Source: an uncultured Clostridia bacterium (GTDB lineage Bacteria > Bacillota > Clostridia > Christensenellales > Borkfalkiaceae). Taken from it: a stretch of DNA of 64,000 nucleotides. Below, piece after piece: positions 55,101-60,767 of the stretch. The notes below the pieces were generated by a model that ran no database searches, was not told where the DNA came from, and saw only the letters and a list, made by a program, of their open reading frames with translations. Where the stretch lies: assembly GCA_934271255.1 (NCBI GenBank), contig CAKQQS010000004.1, positions 62,001 through 126,000 on the forward strand, in the 5' to 3' direction. The position numbers were made by a program, and so were the translations under genes. Position 1 is the first letter of the stretch. Every line of letters begins with the position of its first letter.

Positions 55101-55479
55101 AACGGCTCTCGGCATCACCTTATTTACGGAAAACGCGGCGGACACCGACAACGCAGACGTTAAGTTCGTTAAGAATCCTGACGGAACGTACACGTTCGAC
55201 AAGACGAACGGAACGTATTACTTGACGAAAGGACACGGTATGTGGTTGATGGTGCTTTACGATTGCGACAAGACGAGCGGAAATTACGTTTATACGAAAG
55301 TCAACGTAACGGTTAAAAACGCATCTCAGAGAATGAGCGAAGAAGTAAGCACGCTCGGCAACAGAACGCTTTACGAATTGTACTTGTACAACTTTATCGA
55401 CACCGAGCCTAATGACGGTATTAAGGATATAACGCTCAATCAGTTAATTCGCAATATGAACAACCCGACGAATCCTTAA
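43177..55479 (+). CDS. Giant membrane-anchored repeat protein (4100 residues)
   Basis: A single open frame of 4100 codons with a GGAGG site 8 bp upstream. Residues about 8-32 form an N-terminal membrane helix (ending GLAIAGSVF), followed by a region of about 240 residues and then a very long repeat zone. Repeats of about 45-50 residues carry two half-motifs: DDVAxIL followed by GEDNIITRAL, and a TVxD(V/I)-type helix with DGGVDxLLxxY. From about 2100 the repeats vary (WNVGDLLFTDG; KNEDGELGIVTKAL), and from about 3450 shorter ITDRVNxLTIxDVV units appear. The end (about 3980-4100) is a non-repetitive beta-like domain with no anchor. Very acidic and Asn/Asp-rich, with few cysteines. Function unknown; an extracytoplasmic solenoid or fibre is my inference. 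Confidence 0.93.
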   Translation: MGFARRIIAFFVGIIIGVVSIFTGLAIAGSVFKVKDVTAVVNKGDVVSDELGNETVLSLLLKMMNGDGVIGDMNTLGDVAANVPEVATRVNKILEDDEYKSYAALLGVETFNDVAAWNLADLANTAIEAAKQNANIEKALVAFKMDAKDFDIPFLYESKYVAINAISENDKSEGFDPQAILDKLSEKAPKGLYYKSGDTFVRAYEDDGKIKNEAKNRILYFDFNEITRVCVDNLMPVISALLKNDDGQINFDLVTFDVLKDLANLDLLGSNNVLAALFDGDTPFSFATDVTRLTKLLDTKNFGLLYGKIDSNEDSIINRAIKALENKKIGAVLRSGGIDEILSGITFAQIKDVLSMENDLLNSVLDKLGDIELSNVLNSSDGGVGLILDKLTTKDIAEILNLGEDDMITKILTADAFKDKSLKELTGKDEDGNPGLISALDGYYLKDLVELLSLKDDDIIKKVADKLDGISIGSLLKNGEDSGLNEALKKLTPKDVADILDFGEDNIITKALNKSGDVSLYDILNNNDDGVQRLLNSFKLKDLPDIIGLKDDDVLTKALAYAGDTTVGDVLDTKKYVWNEDGTKVESDAEGAETGITHLLGYYQLTYIPEILGMTSEDDILYRALNGKTTTLKEIVTDKEGMTTLLNSFTFDDVANVVNLKDTMIDRALRGKTNLTLDLFVAEGGLTTILDDYKFSDMPEIIFGLDEEGKVKDDGIITHFFGLGKEDLRLSVLLDADFVDKVLNNYTLDDLSKLLFPDGGDNPFNHALKGRDITLKQVVDGGADVLLDEYSLDDVARILYGKGDDLHIEKENIITRAFIGKTDFFVNDVIKGVDDEDGNHTDGITAFLRLFRLNEVNAILDLPADHILYRALSINNGRTLAELLQNVETPDGATKSGVISYVEDFTLENVSFILNAGEDNIVTKVLTNAVRAQKKIGEIINGDDGIKDLVNDVTFGEVDELLPFGEDNVIHKLLAIKRNTLLGDVLAENGIQEFLDGFYFYEVQKVLGWDAGSIQGRFLLQNLEQTVGALLKDDENGNKGIINFMENLSFDKINKILAFGEDNMITKILNIDNEGAWNVKRILEGEALDFVYGIDCADVKNIISATGLTARLLDLTPDLTIGEVISEEGSIDNYLERIKLGNVPAVLYGYDENGDLAKNNMITRALLLDGLKGLTVKTIIADTGVNTLLKGVTFDDVAYVLSQTQDNIIGRALIGHVNITVYDAINDLDRVLKEYKVSDAATVIYGRNLDGTLKKNTIISRALEVDVSLYSVFGEGGNLDNLFEKYTLDSVAKILDYGNDNIIGRALIGHNLTIKDVLGDVTTLEKEYTLDDVAKIMSYDPETGTLKDDIIARAFAGKEITIYSVLNDGLDALLDSYEFGEIAGILKIAPDTIPGRALDNEKLRHTKIKTLLQDGGIDIILDAYTLDSAARILFTEDGGVKDSIVTRALLGREISFKSIINDGVDGLLKMYAVKDVPEILYGRNPDGTLKKDTYISRALDIVSADLTFADILGDGGSIDNILKQYKVGDVAYILDVDADNIIARIALTESITNIRIDELLKNETLEDGSTKSGVISAIEKVKLGEISVIINAGADNPITKALTYNEERANTTVGDVIANKDGIKDLVSGITFAEIDGYLGFTEGPVHELLMILIANDDGTDGTHSPTLGEILVGKNGIQHFLDRVTLEHVDKILNLTGIGERIFEVLPKTLTVGGMLTNGFSDVTSNLTFGDVAYVLNYGEDSVLGRALLAANVRDLTVSDVIFGNLTEVLDKYKLTDVAYILRYDAKTGELPNDMITRALNKDISLKQIVDGGVDFVLQEYKLLDVATIIGAGNDSIIGRALNDEEAKRISIYDIYKNGFDGLLNAYTLDDVAKILYTDNGAVLDNYVTRALLGKTMTVKQIVDGDTDALLNLFDLGDVPAILYGTDADGKVNKDNYITRALAYAKGITVKDLLDNGGIETLLGKYTLDDVASVLGLDENNIIGRALIGHRLVVSDILLKDGMNKLFGEYVFDDVAYIAFYDADTGTVKDNMFTKALKLHGDINVYDVINDVNVVLKAYTTQDVADVLELSEDHMVSRALRLNDVVSLYDLLTYEEMEDGTKKSGLIKYIEAFKLKDIATILYGDEVPSNIITNFLAAHETATVGDYLKDGGLKAELGDFTFDEVANILGLGETNIVTRFLRQHPTLKVSDVWAEKGIETLLTYVTMQNVSDLLDLGEESIVTKLLKTIDATAYDVFVAENGIQNVLDSYKVEKLLGVLDGPISKDNVIYKAVEKLAERNDGLTVGNLLEVVNGEVGVYTYAKKLTLSDVGVDLSSYALYNVLLVNEDAAGVRKELTIGEIIDKNEDGELGIVTKALDTQLARFKDVFVKGDNFLNKLLAESAGFSVRQVITSDGLKNYAKSFNLNSVANILDVKTGMAGKALATFGEWNVGDLLFTDGAVKGKIDAVTFGQIKSILYDIDSEDLIAKALGEYRATTIGEITAKDGIKTFLKGVTLENVGNIIGEQGGMFDRIVDNFKTWNVGDLLFTDGTLRGYLGATTFADLQKVIFEEGANNVATKILSVTPDQTVIDIIDGKIQEYFDKWTFASVNTVIDLGDANIITRLLKADSDYVVGDLLLTIDDVDGITRYLDKLTFAKVKTVLDRKTDDIIVRLLDVTPAQSVGSLIKNGGISDYLDKMSFGQLNRVFALGEDHLITKLLNETRTQMVGSLLKEGGVRTYLSGLTLANVKNVTGLNTGIIGRVFDTFATWNLDKLINEDGGAKAYIDAITLNELGAVVFKPEDDNLATKFIKEVGDFTMARLLAKDGIQDLCNQVTFSTLSKVIQPKEGVLSRMLDEFSTWNVGDLLFTKDAISDKLKTVELQTLPKLLYAEDKDNLVTRLLNGKTMTVGEIIDDKDGFEKLCREYTLAELPAIFNVPEGIVTRALEERTDVTVADVIKKDGVQNLLDKYTLEKVSYIAFGENYQNSIFARAFEGDDTTLKQIASETGIKDYLKGYSFNRVANVLNLGESNIVTELLRSLEITGMTVGQVLENKGVKELCDKYEISNLATILANHTGTTSVAYKLLDKLGRHNISEMLKTTSSGTIGAYEIAKAELTLSDLGLDLVKYALFEKILVNDGAELTIGEIINKNADGEFKIVDRVKSMKLNDFVGTIVADKDSVINKILKADKAITVGQILDTKPQEWTNADGTIVTETGILHLAKSLKLSDVGLDLSEYKLFNVVLKDGENEMSIGEIIKQNEKGELGIVTKVKAMNIVDFYKVIFADDGNIVNKILKKGSLSTNYTIGNLLDSEKKFDWNDDGENYSETALGHLLKSLTLDELGVLGAEDSDLLLYKVTHTAAGDALSIRKLIEKDANGDLGVIANVKDLNLDQLGLAKADGTDLLSKIANKGNNKYYTVRELIDTKAKYVWDAEGNKTLVTEGGETIMNHVFMGLTLSGDLGLDLGAEDSLLVKLTHKTNAAGVRYELTIGELKDTVDERTLGEVVPATAIPAYLAGILDLTFANLMDTKKYVWDAEGNKTEDPNGETHVTHVINEIRVSDITGDSDNAVIGALGALKVGELDDNNKVQAEINKIELVELLGAESKNPGTLMYKISHDATGNKITVAGITDRVNALTISDVVDTTGSKVLQYLGNTKINDLAGKVTEMTIGDVVEVGDNKVLQYLGDKKITELSTAIDAMKIGDIVDTTSSPILKSMKDLTINDLGDSAKVQNAINNVAIKDVIDVSGNKLLQAISKDGAADVTIGGISDRINRLTVGELVPAGDNVVVNAIRNVTIDELCNSNKLSETIDGISLNDVMGIDASTTGVLKAFSGMKVGDLKDNDKVKNSINNMPAAEVLGGDAQVVGTIMYKITHTGGADVTIGGLNDRVATLTVDELIDPTSKVGKLLTGKKLSEIETFNFDNVKLSDIMDVNASDVILTKLKDTELKNMEAGIKNLTLEDVMGADLNDCTILDALKTSKLSTLSADINNLPIETALGITLFTENAADTDNADVKFVKNPDGTYTFDKTNGTYYLTKGHGMWLMVLYDCDKTSGNYVYTKVNVTVKNASQRMSEEVSTLGNRTLYELYLYNFIDTEPNDGIKDITLNQLIRNMNNPTNP

Positions 55480-55502
55480 CAGAACGAATAAACAAGCAAA
55501 CG

Positions 55503-55534
55503 CTTTCCGCGTCCCTTTTCGGGGGCGCGGAAAG
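55503..55534 (+). terminator. Hairpin after the giant gene
   Basis: CTTTCCGCG pairs with CGCGGAAAG, with an inner CCC/GGG pairing around TTTTC. No T tract, so termination may be factor-dependent or partial. Confidence 0.5.
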
Positions 55535-55562
55535 AATATATAAAGCAAATAGTAAAAAACGA

Positions 55563-55592
55563 TTGACAAACAAGGGTATAATTTGTTATTAT
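55563..55592 (+). promoter_or_regulatory. Promoter of rpsF-ssb-rpsR
   Basis: TTGACA (55563-55568), 18-nt spacer, TATTAT (55587-55592). Confidence 0.7.
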
Positions 55593-55603
55593 ACATATAC
55601 CTT

Positions 55604-55638
55604 GTTCTGAAACGCCCGAAAAAAGCGGATTCAGAACC
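55604..55638 (+). promoter_or_regulatory. rpsF leader hairpin, likely S6:S18 autoregulatory motif
   Basis: GTTCTGAA (55604-55611) pairs with TTCAGAAC (55630-55637) and encloses CGCCCG and GCGG arms around an A-rich loop, just ahead of the GGGAGG site. Bacterial rpsF leaders carry an S6:S18-binding stem with an unpaired CCG; position and CCG content fit. Exact base match was not tested. Confidence 0.55.
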
Positions 55639-55661
55639 GAATAAGTCCGGGAGGTAATATT

Positions 55662-55943
55662 ATGGCAAAATACGAAATGCTCTACATTTTGGATCCTGAA
55701 ACGCCAGACGAAGCCAAGGAAGCGGTCATCGCAAAGTTCGAAAACGTTGTTACGTCGAACGGCGGCGCCGTTGAAAAGACGGAGAAATGGGGTATGAAAA
55801 AACTTCAATATCCTATCAACCACAAAACCGAAGGTTATTACGTCGTTATGTCGTTTGAAGCGGGACCCATGCTCGTTGAAGAGTTGAAGAGAGTTTCCCG
55901 TATTACAGACGAAGTTGTCAGAAGATTGATAACCAGATTGTAA
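55662..55943 (+). CDS. rpsF: Ribosomal protein bS6
   Basis: A 93-residue S6 protein of the 30S platform that pairs with S18. It has the family start MAKYEMLYILDPET, the KWGMKKLQYPINHKTEGYY core and ends RLITRL. First gene of rpsF-ssb-rpsR, with GGGAGG upstream. Confidence 0.97.
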   Translation: MAKYEMLYILDPETPDEAKEAVIAKFENVVTSNGGAVEKTEKWGMKKLQYPINHKTEGYYVVMSFEAGPMLVEELKRVSRITDEVVRRLITRL

Positions 55944-55960
55944 TAGGAGAGCGAAAGATT

Positions 55961-56362
55961 ATGAACAAAGTTTTTTTAATAGGTAATTTAACGCGCGATC
56001 CGGAACTGTCGACGACGCCGAGCGGCGTATCGGTATGCAGATTTGCAATAGCGGTAAACCGCAATTTCACTGCGCAAGACGGTACCAGGGAAACTGATTT
56101 TTTCAATATAACGGTATGGAGAAGTCAGGCGGAAAATTGTAGCAGATTCCTTAAAAAAGGAAACAAAGTTGCCATTGTAGGTAGTTTGCAGAACCACTCT
56201 TATGAAGTAGACGGTCAAAAACGCGTTGCAACGGACATTATTGCAAGCGAAGTTGAGTTTTTAACGCCGAAAGGCGAAAGCGGCGCCGACGAAGAAGCGC
56301 CCGCAACCAGAAGACCCCGTCCGCAATTAGAACCTATGGATGACGACGGATTACCGTTCTAA
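55961..56362 (+). CDS. ssb: Single-stranded DNA-binding protein
   Basis: A 133-residue SSB with an N-terminal OB fold (MNKVFLIGNLTRDPELSTTP, FFNITVWRSQAENCSRFLKKG) and the conserved acidic tip DDDGLPF that recruits repair proteins. It lies between rpsF and rpsR, the standard Bacillota order. The linker is short. Confidence 0.97.
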   Translation: MNKVFLIGNLTRDPELSTTPSGVSVCRFAIAVNRNFTAQDGTRETDFFNITVWRSQAENCSRFLKKGNKVAIVGSLQNHSYEVDGQKRVATDIIASEVEFLTPKGESGADEEAPATRRPRPQLEPMDDDGLPF

Positions 56363-56379
56363 CTAATTAGGAGGATATC

Positions 56380-56634
56380 ATGGAAGAAAATAAAACCTTA
56401 AAAAGACCCGCAACGGCCAAGCGCGTTCCCAAGAGAAAGGTTTGCGCTTTCTGTCAAGGTAAAATAGACGTTATCGATTATAAAGACGTTGCTACTTTAA
56501 AGAAGTACGTAACCGAAAAAGGTAAGATTTTACCCAGACGTATGACGGGCGTTTGCGCAAAGCACCAAAGAGTTTTGGTTAAAGCAATCAAACGCGCAAG
56601 AATAGCGGACTTACTTCCCTTTAAGGGCGAGTAA
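56380..56634 (+). CDS. rpsR: Ribosomal protein bS18
   Basis: An 84-residue S18 with KRKVCAFCQGKIDVIDYKD, TEKGKILPRRMTGVCAKHQR and LPF near the end. CxxC plus a later Cys and His suggests the zinc-binding form. Confidence 0.97.
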   Translation: MEENKTLKRPATAKRVPKRKVCAFCQGKIDVIDYKDVATLKKYVTEKGKILPRRMTGVCAKHQRVLVKAIKRARIADLLPFKGE

Positions 56635-56686
56635 AAAAAGGGCGTCGTCGCGCAAAACTACCGCGACCGCCGATAAACTTAAAAAC

Positions 56687-56721
56687 GAAAGACTGCGATA
56701 TTTTCGCAGTCTTTATTTTTT
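56687..56721 (+). terminator. Intrinsic terminator after rpsR
   Basis: AAAGACTGCGA pairs with TCGCAGTCTTT, followed by ATTTTTTG. The rest of 56635-56861 holds nothing recognisable. Confidence 0.88.
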
Positions 56722-56861
56722 GTTAACAACCCCGTCGAAATCGGGGTTAGGAAAAAGCGATTGTTTTTCTTGTAAACGCCGGGCAAACGCGCTGTTTTAT
56801 CGACTTACGGGCAGGGGCGGAGTTTAATTTTCGTTTAAAATCTTAAAGTTGCATAAAAGCA

Positions 56862-56890
56862 TTGACAAAAACTTTAAAAATTAGTAAAAT
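56862..56890 (+). promoter_or_regulatory. Promoter of the cyclophilin-like gene
   Basis: TTGACA (56862-56867), 17-nt spacer, TAAAAT (56885-56890). Confidence 0.85.
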
Positions 56891-56924
56891 AATAAAGTAT
56901 ATACAATATACTTTGGAGGCTTAA

Positions 56925-57836
56925 ATGAAAAAAGTTATATCGACTTTAATTGTATGCGTTATGTTATTAGCGACCGTCCTTGCTTGCTCCGCATGTACGG
57001 TAGGCGGAAAGTTCGGTAAAATGACTATTACCGTAACGTATTATTCGTTGAACAAACAAACGGGCGAATATACCGCGACGGACAAAACCGAAACCGTTTC
57101 GGTTAAACTTCACAAACACGTTGCGCCCGTAACGTGCGACAGACTTCAAACTCTTGCGAAAGAAAAGTTTTTTGAAGGCGCGGTTTTCTATAAAAACACC
57201 AACTATTCGTCGCAAGTTATGATAGGCGACTTGTTCTACAAAGAAGGCAAGTTCACCGAAAAGATTTACGGCAATCGTTTGACGGCGACTCCCGACAATC
57301 CTTACGCGATGGAGTTTGATAAAGGCGGCGTTAAAGGAAACAATCTTTCCGCAACGGAAGGCAACATCGCTTTATGGAGAGATTTGGACAGAAACTCCGA
57401 CTTGACGTTCGACAATTCCGCTACTTACGGTAACGGCGCGTCCACGTTGTTTATACCCACGGGTACTACCAACTATACGGGCTACGTTGCGGTGTTCGGC
57501 GAACTTGAAAAATCTTTCACCGATTTTATGAAAGAACTTAAAAAAGATTTGGCAGACAGCGACAAGTACACGTCTTACACCGTTTATTCGATAGCGGTTG
57601 AAGAAGACGGCGCGGCAAAGAAAGGGGAAGACCACGTCAATTACGTTTTAGACGGCAACCAACCCGCTTTCAACATTTTGCCGACGGAGGATTTGGGCAG
57701 CGTTAAAGGTTACAACACTTACGTTGCCGAAAACGACGAACCCACCAGAACCGTAAACACCAACCTTTGGGTAAACGCAGTCAAGTATTATATTCCCGTT
57801 GAAATGGCGGTTATCACTTCCGTAACGGTAAAATAA
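56925..57836 (+). CDS. Cyclophilin-like peptidyl-prolyl isomerase lipoprotein
   Basis: A 303-residue exported protein with a lipoprotein signal (VLAC, Cys 21). The body fits a cyclophilin fold: HKHVAPVTCDRLQTLAKEKFFEGAVFYK, GNIALWRD, STLFIPTG and YVAVFGEL match the family's successive blocks. In classical enzymes the second block reads FHRV..MIQGGD; here it is FYKNTNYSSQVMIGDL, so the catalytic arginine appears to be missing. It may be a chaperone-like or substrate-binding variant. Extracytoplasmic folding is the likely setting. Confidence 0.82.
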   Translation: MKKVISTLIVCVMLLATVLACSACTVGGKFGKMTITVTYYSLNKQTGEYTATDKTETVSVKLHKHVAPVTCDRLQTLAKEKFFEGAVFYKNTNYSSQVMIGDLFYKEGKFTEKIYGNRLTATPDNPYAMEFDKGGVKGNNLSATEGNIALWRDLDRNSDLTFDNSATYGNGASTLFIPTGTTNYTGYVAVFGELEKSFTDFMKELKKDLADSDKYTSYTVYSIAVEEDGAAKKGEDHVNYVLDGNQPAFNILPTEDLGSVKGYNTYVAENDEPTRTVNTNLWVNAVKYYIPVEMAVITSVTVK

Positions 57837-57883
57837 TCCGACGTAAAAAATTATTTGCCGATTCGGGCATTGTTTCGGCGTGC

Positions 57884-57918
57884 CGTACCCTTTCCCGAGC
57901 GTGGGGAAGGGTACGTTT
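57884..57918 (+). terminator. Intrinsic terminator after the cyclophilin-like gene
   Basis: CGTACCCTTTCCC pairs with GGGGAAGGGTACG, followed by TTTGATTTT, an imperfect T tract. It lies just before the next ATG at 57940, so readthrough probably feeds the next gene. Confidence 0.65.
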
Positions 57919-57939
57919 GATTTTAGATGGAGATTAAAG

Positions 57940-59532
57940 ATGAAGAGAAAAATAACGGCGATACTTCTGGCGTGTTGTTTATCGGTTACGGCGTTCGTTT
58001 CCTGCGGAAAAGGAAATCAGAAAGAAAACGACGGAATTGCTTACGTTTGGAGCGACGATTACGCTACTTGCACGGCGACTAAAAAGAAAGACGGCGAAAC
58101 TCACAAAGAAACCGTTTCGTCAAAGAAGAGTATATCGCAGGAAAAGAGTTGCGTAAACGACGAAATAACCAAATACACGGCGACTTTCAAGACGGAAGAG
58201 TTCGGGGTAACGAGCAAAGAAGTCGTAACGGGCAACAAACTCGGCCACGCGTGGTCGACCGAATGGACGGTCGACGTCGAGCCGACGCCCGAAACCGCGG
58301 GGAGCAAATCGCATCACTGCACCCGTTGCGACGAAAAGAAAGACGTTACGGAGATTCCGTCGTCCGAAGCGGTCGCGGTGTCAAACCTCGAATACGTTTT
58401 AAACGCCGACGAGAGCGGGTATACGGTAAAGAGTATGGGTAAATGCTCGGACACGGAAATAGTTATCGCAAGCAAGTTGTTGGGTAAACCCGTTACGACG
58501 ATAGGCGAAGAAGCGTTTTCAAACGCGACGAACGTAACGTCGATTAAAATACCGAACACGATTGAAAAAATCAGCGCGAGAGCCTTTTACGGCTGTTCGG
58601 CGTTAAAAGAAATAACGATACCTTCTTCGGTAACAAAAATAGAATCGCAGATATTTTATAAATCGGGCGTAAATAAGGTTTACTACGATTCGGGATTTTC
58701 CGCCGGCGACAATCCTTTTATGAGCGACGTAGAAACAGTCGTGTTCGGCAACGGCGCGCCTGCGAAAATATGCCAAGACAGCGCAAAACTAAAAAACGTA
58801 ACGTTTAAAGACGGCGCGGCGTTTATCGGTTACGGCGCGTTTAAAAATTGCGTGGGACTTAAAAGAGTAACCGTTCCCGCAAGCGTCGAGAGAATCGACA
58901 GGAACGCGTTCAGCGGTTGTTCGGGCCTTGAAACGGTAAACCTTTCGCGCGGGTTAAGGGAAATAAGTTCAGGCGCGTTCGCTAACTGTTCCGTTCTCGA
59001 AAACATAACTATACCCGACACGGTATCGGTTATCGGCAACAATGCTTTCAGCGGTTGCGAAAAACTTAAAAGCGTGGTAATCCCGAATAGGGTTACTGCG
59101 ATAGGGTTCAGTGCATTTTCGAGCTGTTCGGAACTGACGAGCGTAACTATACCCGACAGCGTAACTACGATAGGGGACAACGCGTTTTTCGGTTGCATTA
59201 AGTTGCAGAACGTCGTCATTCCCGACAGCGTGCTAAAAATAGACGCGTTTGCTTTTTCCGCGTGTGGTTTTACGAGCATAACCATACCCGACAGCGTAAC
59301 TACGATAGGTATTTCGGCGTTTGCCGATTGTAAGAGTATGACGACTCTCGTTATCGGTAAAGGCGTTTTAAAAGCAGAGTTTTGCGCGTTCGCCGGATGC
59401 ACGGGATTAACCGACGTAAGATATAAAGGAACGGTTGCGGAATGGCGCGCGATAAAAAAAGACGATATCTGGCGCAATATAGAAACCGTAACAGTCAAAT
59501 GCTCGGACGGTCAGGCGTCGGCGAGGGACTGA
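57940..59532 (+). CDS. BspA-like leucine-rich repeat lipoprotein
   Basis: A 530-residue surface lipoprotein. I chose the ATG at 57940 because GGAG lies upstream and a lipoprotein signal follows (SVTAFVSC, Cys 22). Residues about 30-140 include a Cys-pair module (HHCTRCDEKKDVTEIP) like those in the proteins at 24602 and 31174. About 145-520 is a BspA/LRR_5 solenoid of roughly 23-residue repeats (for example IGDNAFFGCIKLQNVVIPDS). The repeats are also similar at DNA level (CCCGACAGCGTAACTACGAT recurs). Adhesion or protein binding is likely. Confidence 0.9.
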   Translation: MKRKITAILLACCLSVTAFVSCGKGNQKENDGIAYVWSDDYATCTATKKKDGETHKETVSSKKSISQEKSCVNDEITKYTATFKTEEFGVTSKEVVTGNKLGHAWSTEWTVDVEPTPETAGSKSHHCTRCDEKKDVTEIPSSEAVAVSNLEYVLNADESGYTVKSMGKCSDTEIVIASKLLGKPVTTIGEEAFSNATNVTSIKIPNTIEKISARAFYGCSALKEITIPSSVTKIESQIFYKSGVNKVYYDSGFSAGDNPFMSDVETVVFGNGAPAKICQDSAKLKNVTFKDGAAFIGYGAFKNCVGLKRVTVPASVERIDRNAFSGCSGLETVNLSRGLREISSGAFANCSVLENITIPDTVSVIGNNAFSGCEKLKSVVIPNRVTAIGFSAFSSCSELTSVTIPDSVTTIGDNAFFGCIKLQNVVIPDSVLKIDAFAFSACGFTSITIPDSVTTIGISAFADCKSMTTLVIGKGVLKAEFCAFAGCTGLTDVRYKGTVAEWRAIKKDDIWRNIETVTVKCSDGQASARD

Positions 59533-59618
59533 AAAGGAACAAGAACCGTCGAAGGCGTATCGACGAAACCTACAATAAAAAACCGTCGAAGACGTATCGG
59601 CGAGTAACGATAAAAATC

Positions 59619-59648
59619 AAAGCGTAGCGATTTTTCGCTACGCTTTTA
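59619..59648 (+). terminator. Intrinsic terminator after the LRR gene
   Basis: AAAGCGTAGCGA pairs with TCGCTACGCTTT, ending in TTTATA; flanking AAA on the other side could also serve the minus strand. Confidence 0.85.
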
Positions 59649-59796
59649 TATTGCAAACGAATTGATTGCCGACGGGTTTACGTTTGTTAAAACAAACGGA
59701 TTGCCCGTCTTTTCGGCGTAAAAGAGTTGACTTTTCGTTGGTTAAAAGTCGTCCGTCTTTTATCTGCGGCTATCGGGTTACGTCGCTTTTCGGCGG

Positions 59797-60705
59797 TTAT
59801 AATTTTTGTATCCCCGTGATAATCCCGCCGACGACTTCAAAACGGAAAGGCGTTGCTTTAAACCGCTTGTAGCCCGTTTTTTCGCATACGAGAAAAACGC
59901 CTTTCTCGTAATCGGGCGGCGGCATCGCGTGTGAAAAATCGCCGATAAACGCCTTTAAATCGTCGAATCGCGCGGATAATTCTTCGGATAAATATTTTTG
60001 CGGATTGCCCGAATATAAAAGGTCTTCAAGGAAAAGCAAAGGAGTGAACTCGTCGGAAAAAGTCCTGTCGCTTCTTTCGGTTCGCTCGAACCCGTCCACC
60101 GTCAATTCGCCGTTCGCCGTCGTCCATTTTACGGCAAGGACGCTGTCTTTCAGGTCGTAAAGGTTAGTTTTCGTGTAGAATCCGCCGTCGAACGAGTAAG
60201 AAGACACGTCGTTTTTAAACTTTAAGAAGGGTTTGCCGTCGAATCCGAACAAATAAAGCCGAGTCGTTTTGTCGTTCGATAGGGTAAGTTTGACTAATCG
60301 CTCGTTAAACACGGGGACTATTTCCGCGTCGGCGGTATCGGGGCGAAAGTTGTCGGTAAGTCTGAGAGCCACGCCGTTTATAACGAGAGTTATCGCCACG
60401 CCGAACGCTTGCGACAGCGTGATAAACGCGTTTTGTCCCAGCGACTTTTTAAAATAGAAGTCGGTTGCAACTCTTCTCGGCTCGTCTACGTCGACGACGT
60501 ACCCGCCGTTATATTCGTAAAGCGTTACGTCGGGCAAGGTCGGCGGAGCGGAGAAGTTAAGACTGAACGGAACGAAATCGGGGGAAAGAAAAGTGAATAC
60601 GTCCGAGTCCGTCGCCGTAACTTTTAAAAGTTTGTCAAGGTTGCCCGCCTTTTCGCCGTTTTTCAAAAGGACGGTTTGCGGAACGGAAAGAAAATATAAA
60701 ATCAT
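59797..60705 (-). CDS. Unknown protein, beta-rich
   Basis: A 302-residue protein I do not recognise. It has no signal peptide or membrane helix except a mildly hydrophobic segment (FITLSQAFGVAITLVINGVAL, about 96-116). Hydrophobic beta-strand patterning dominates, with motifs GGYVVDVDEP and RLYLFGFDGKPFLKF. It stands alone on the minus strand, divergent from a Myb-like gene 62 bp away. Codon use matches neighbours, so it is probably resident rather than recent. Confidence 0.75.
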   Translation of the reverse strand: MILYFLSVPQTVLLKNGEKAGNLDKLLKVTATDSDVFTFLSPDFVPFSLNFSAPPTLPDVTLYEYNGGYVVDVDEPRRVATDFYFKKSLGQNAFITLSQAFGVAITLVINGVALRLTDNFRPDTADAEIVPVFNERLVKLTLSNDKTTRLYLFGFDGKPFLKFKNDVSSYSFDGGFYTKTNLYDLKDSVLAVKWTTANGELTVDGFERTERSDRTFSDEFTPLLFLEDLLYSGNPQKYLSEELSARFDDLKAFIGDFSHAMPPPDYEKGVFLVCEKTGYKRFKATPFRFEVVGGIITGIQKL

Positions 60706-60767
60706 ATTACTTTATATGAATAAAGGGGGCGTATTATGTCAAAAATCAAATAAAGGAGTGTGATATT

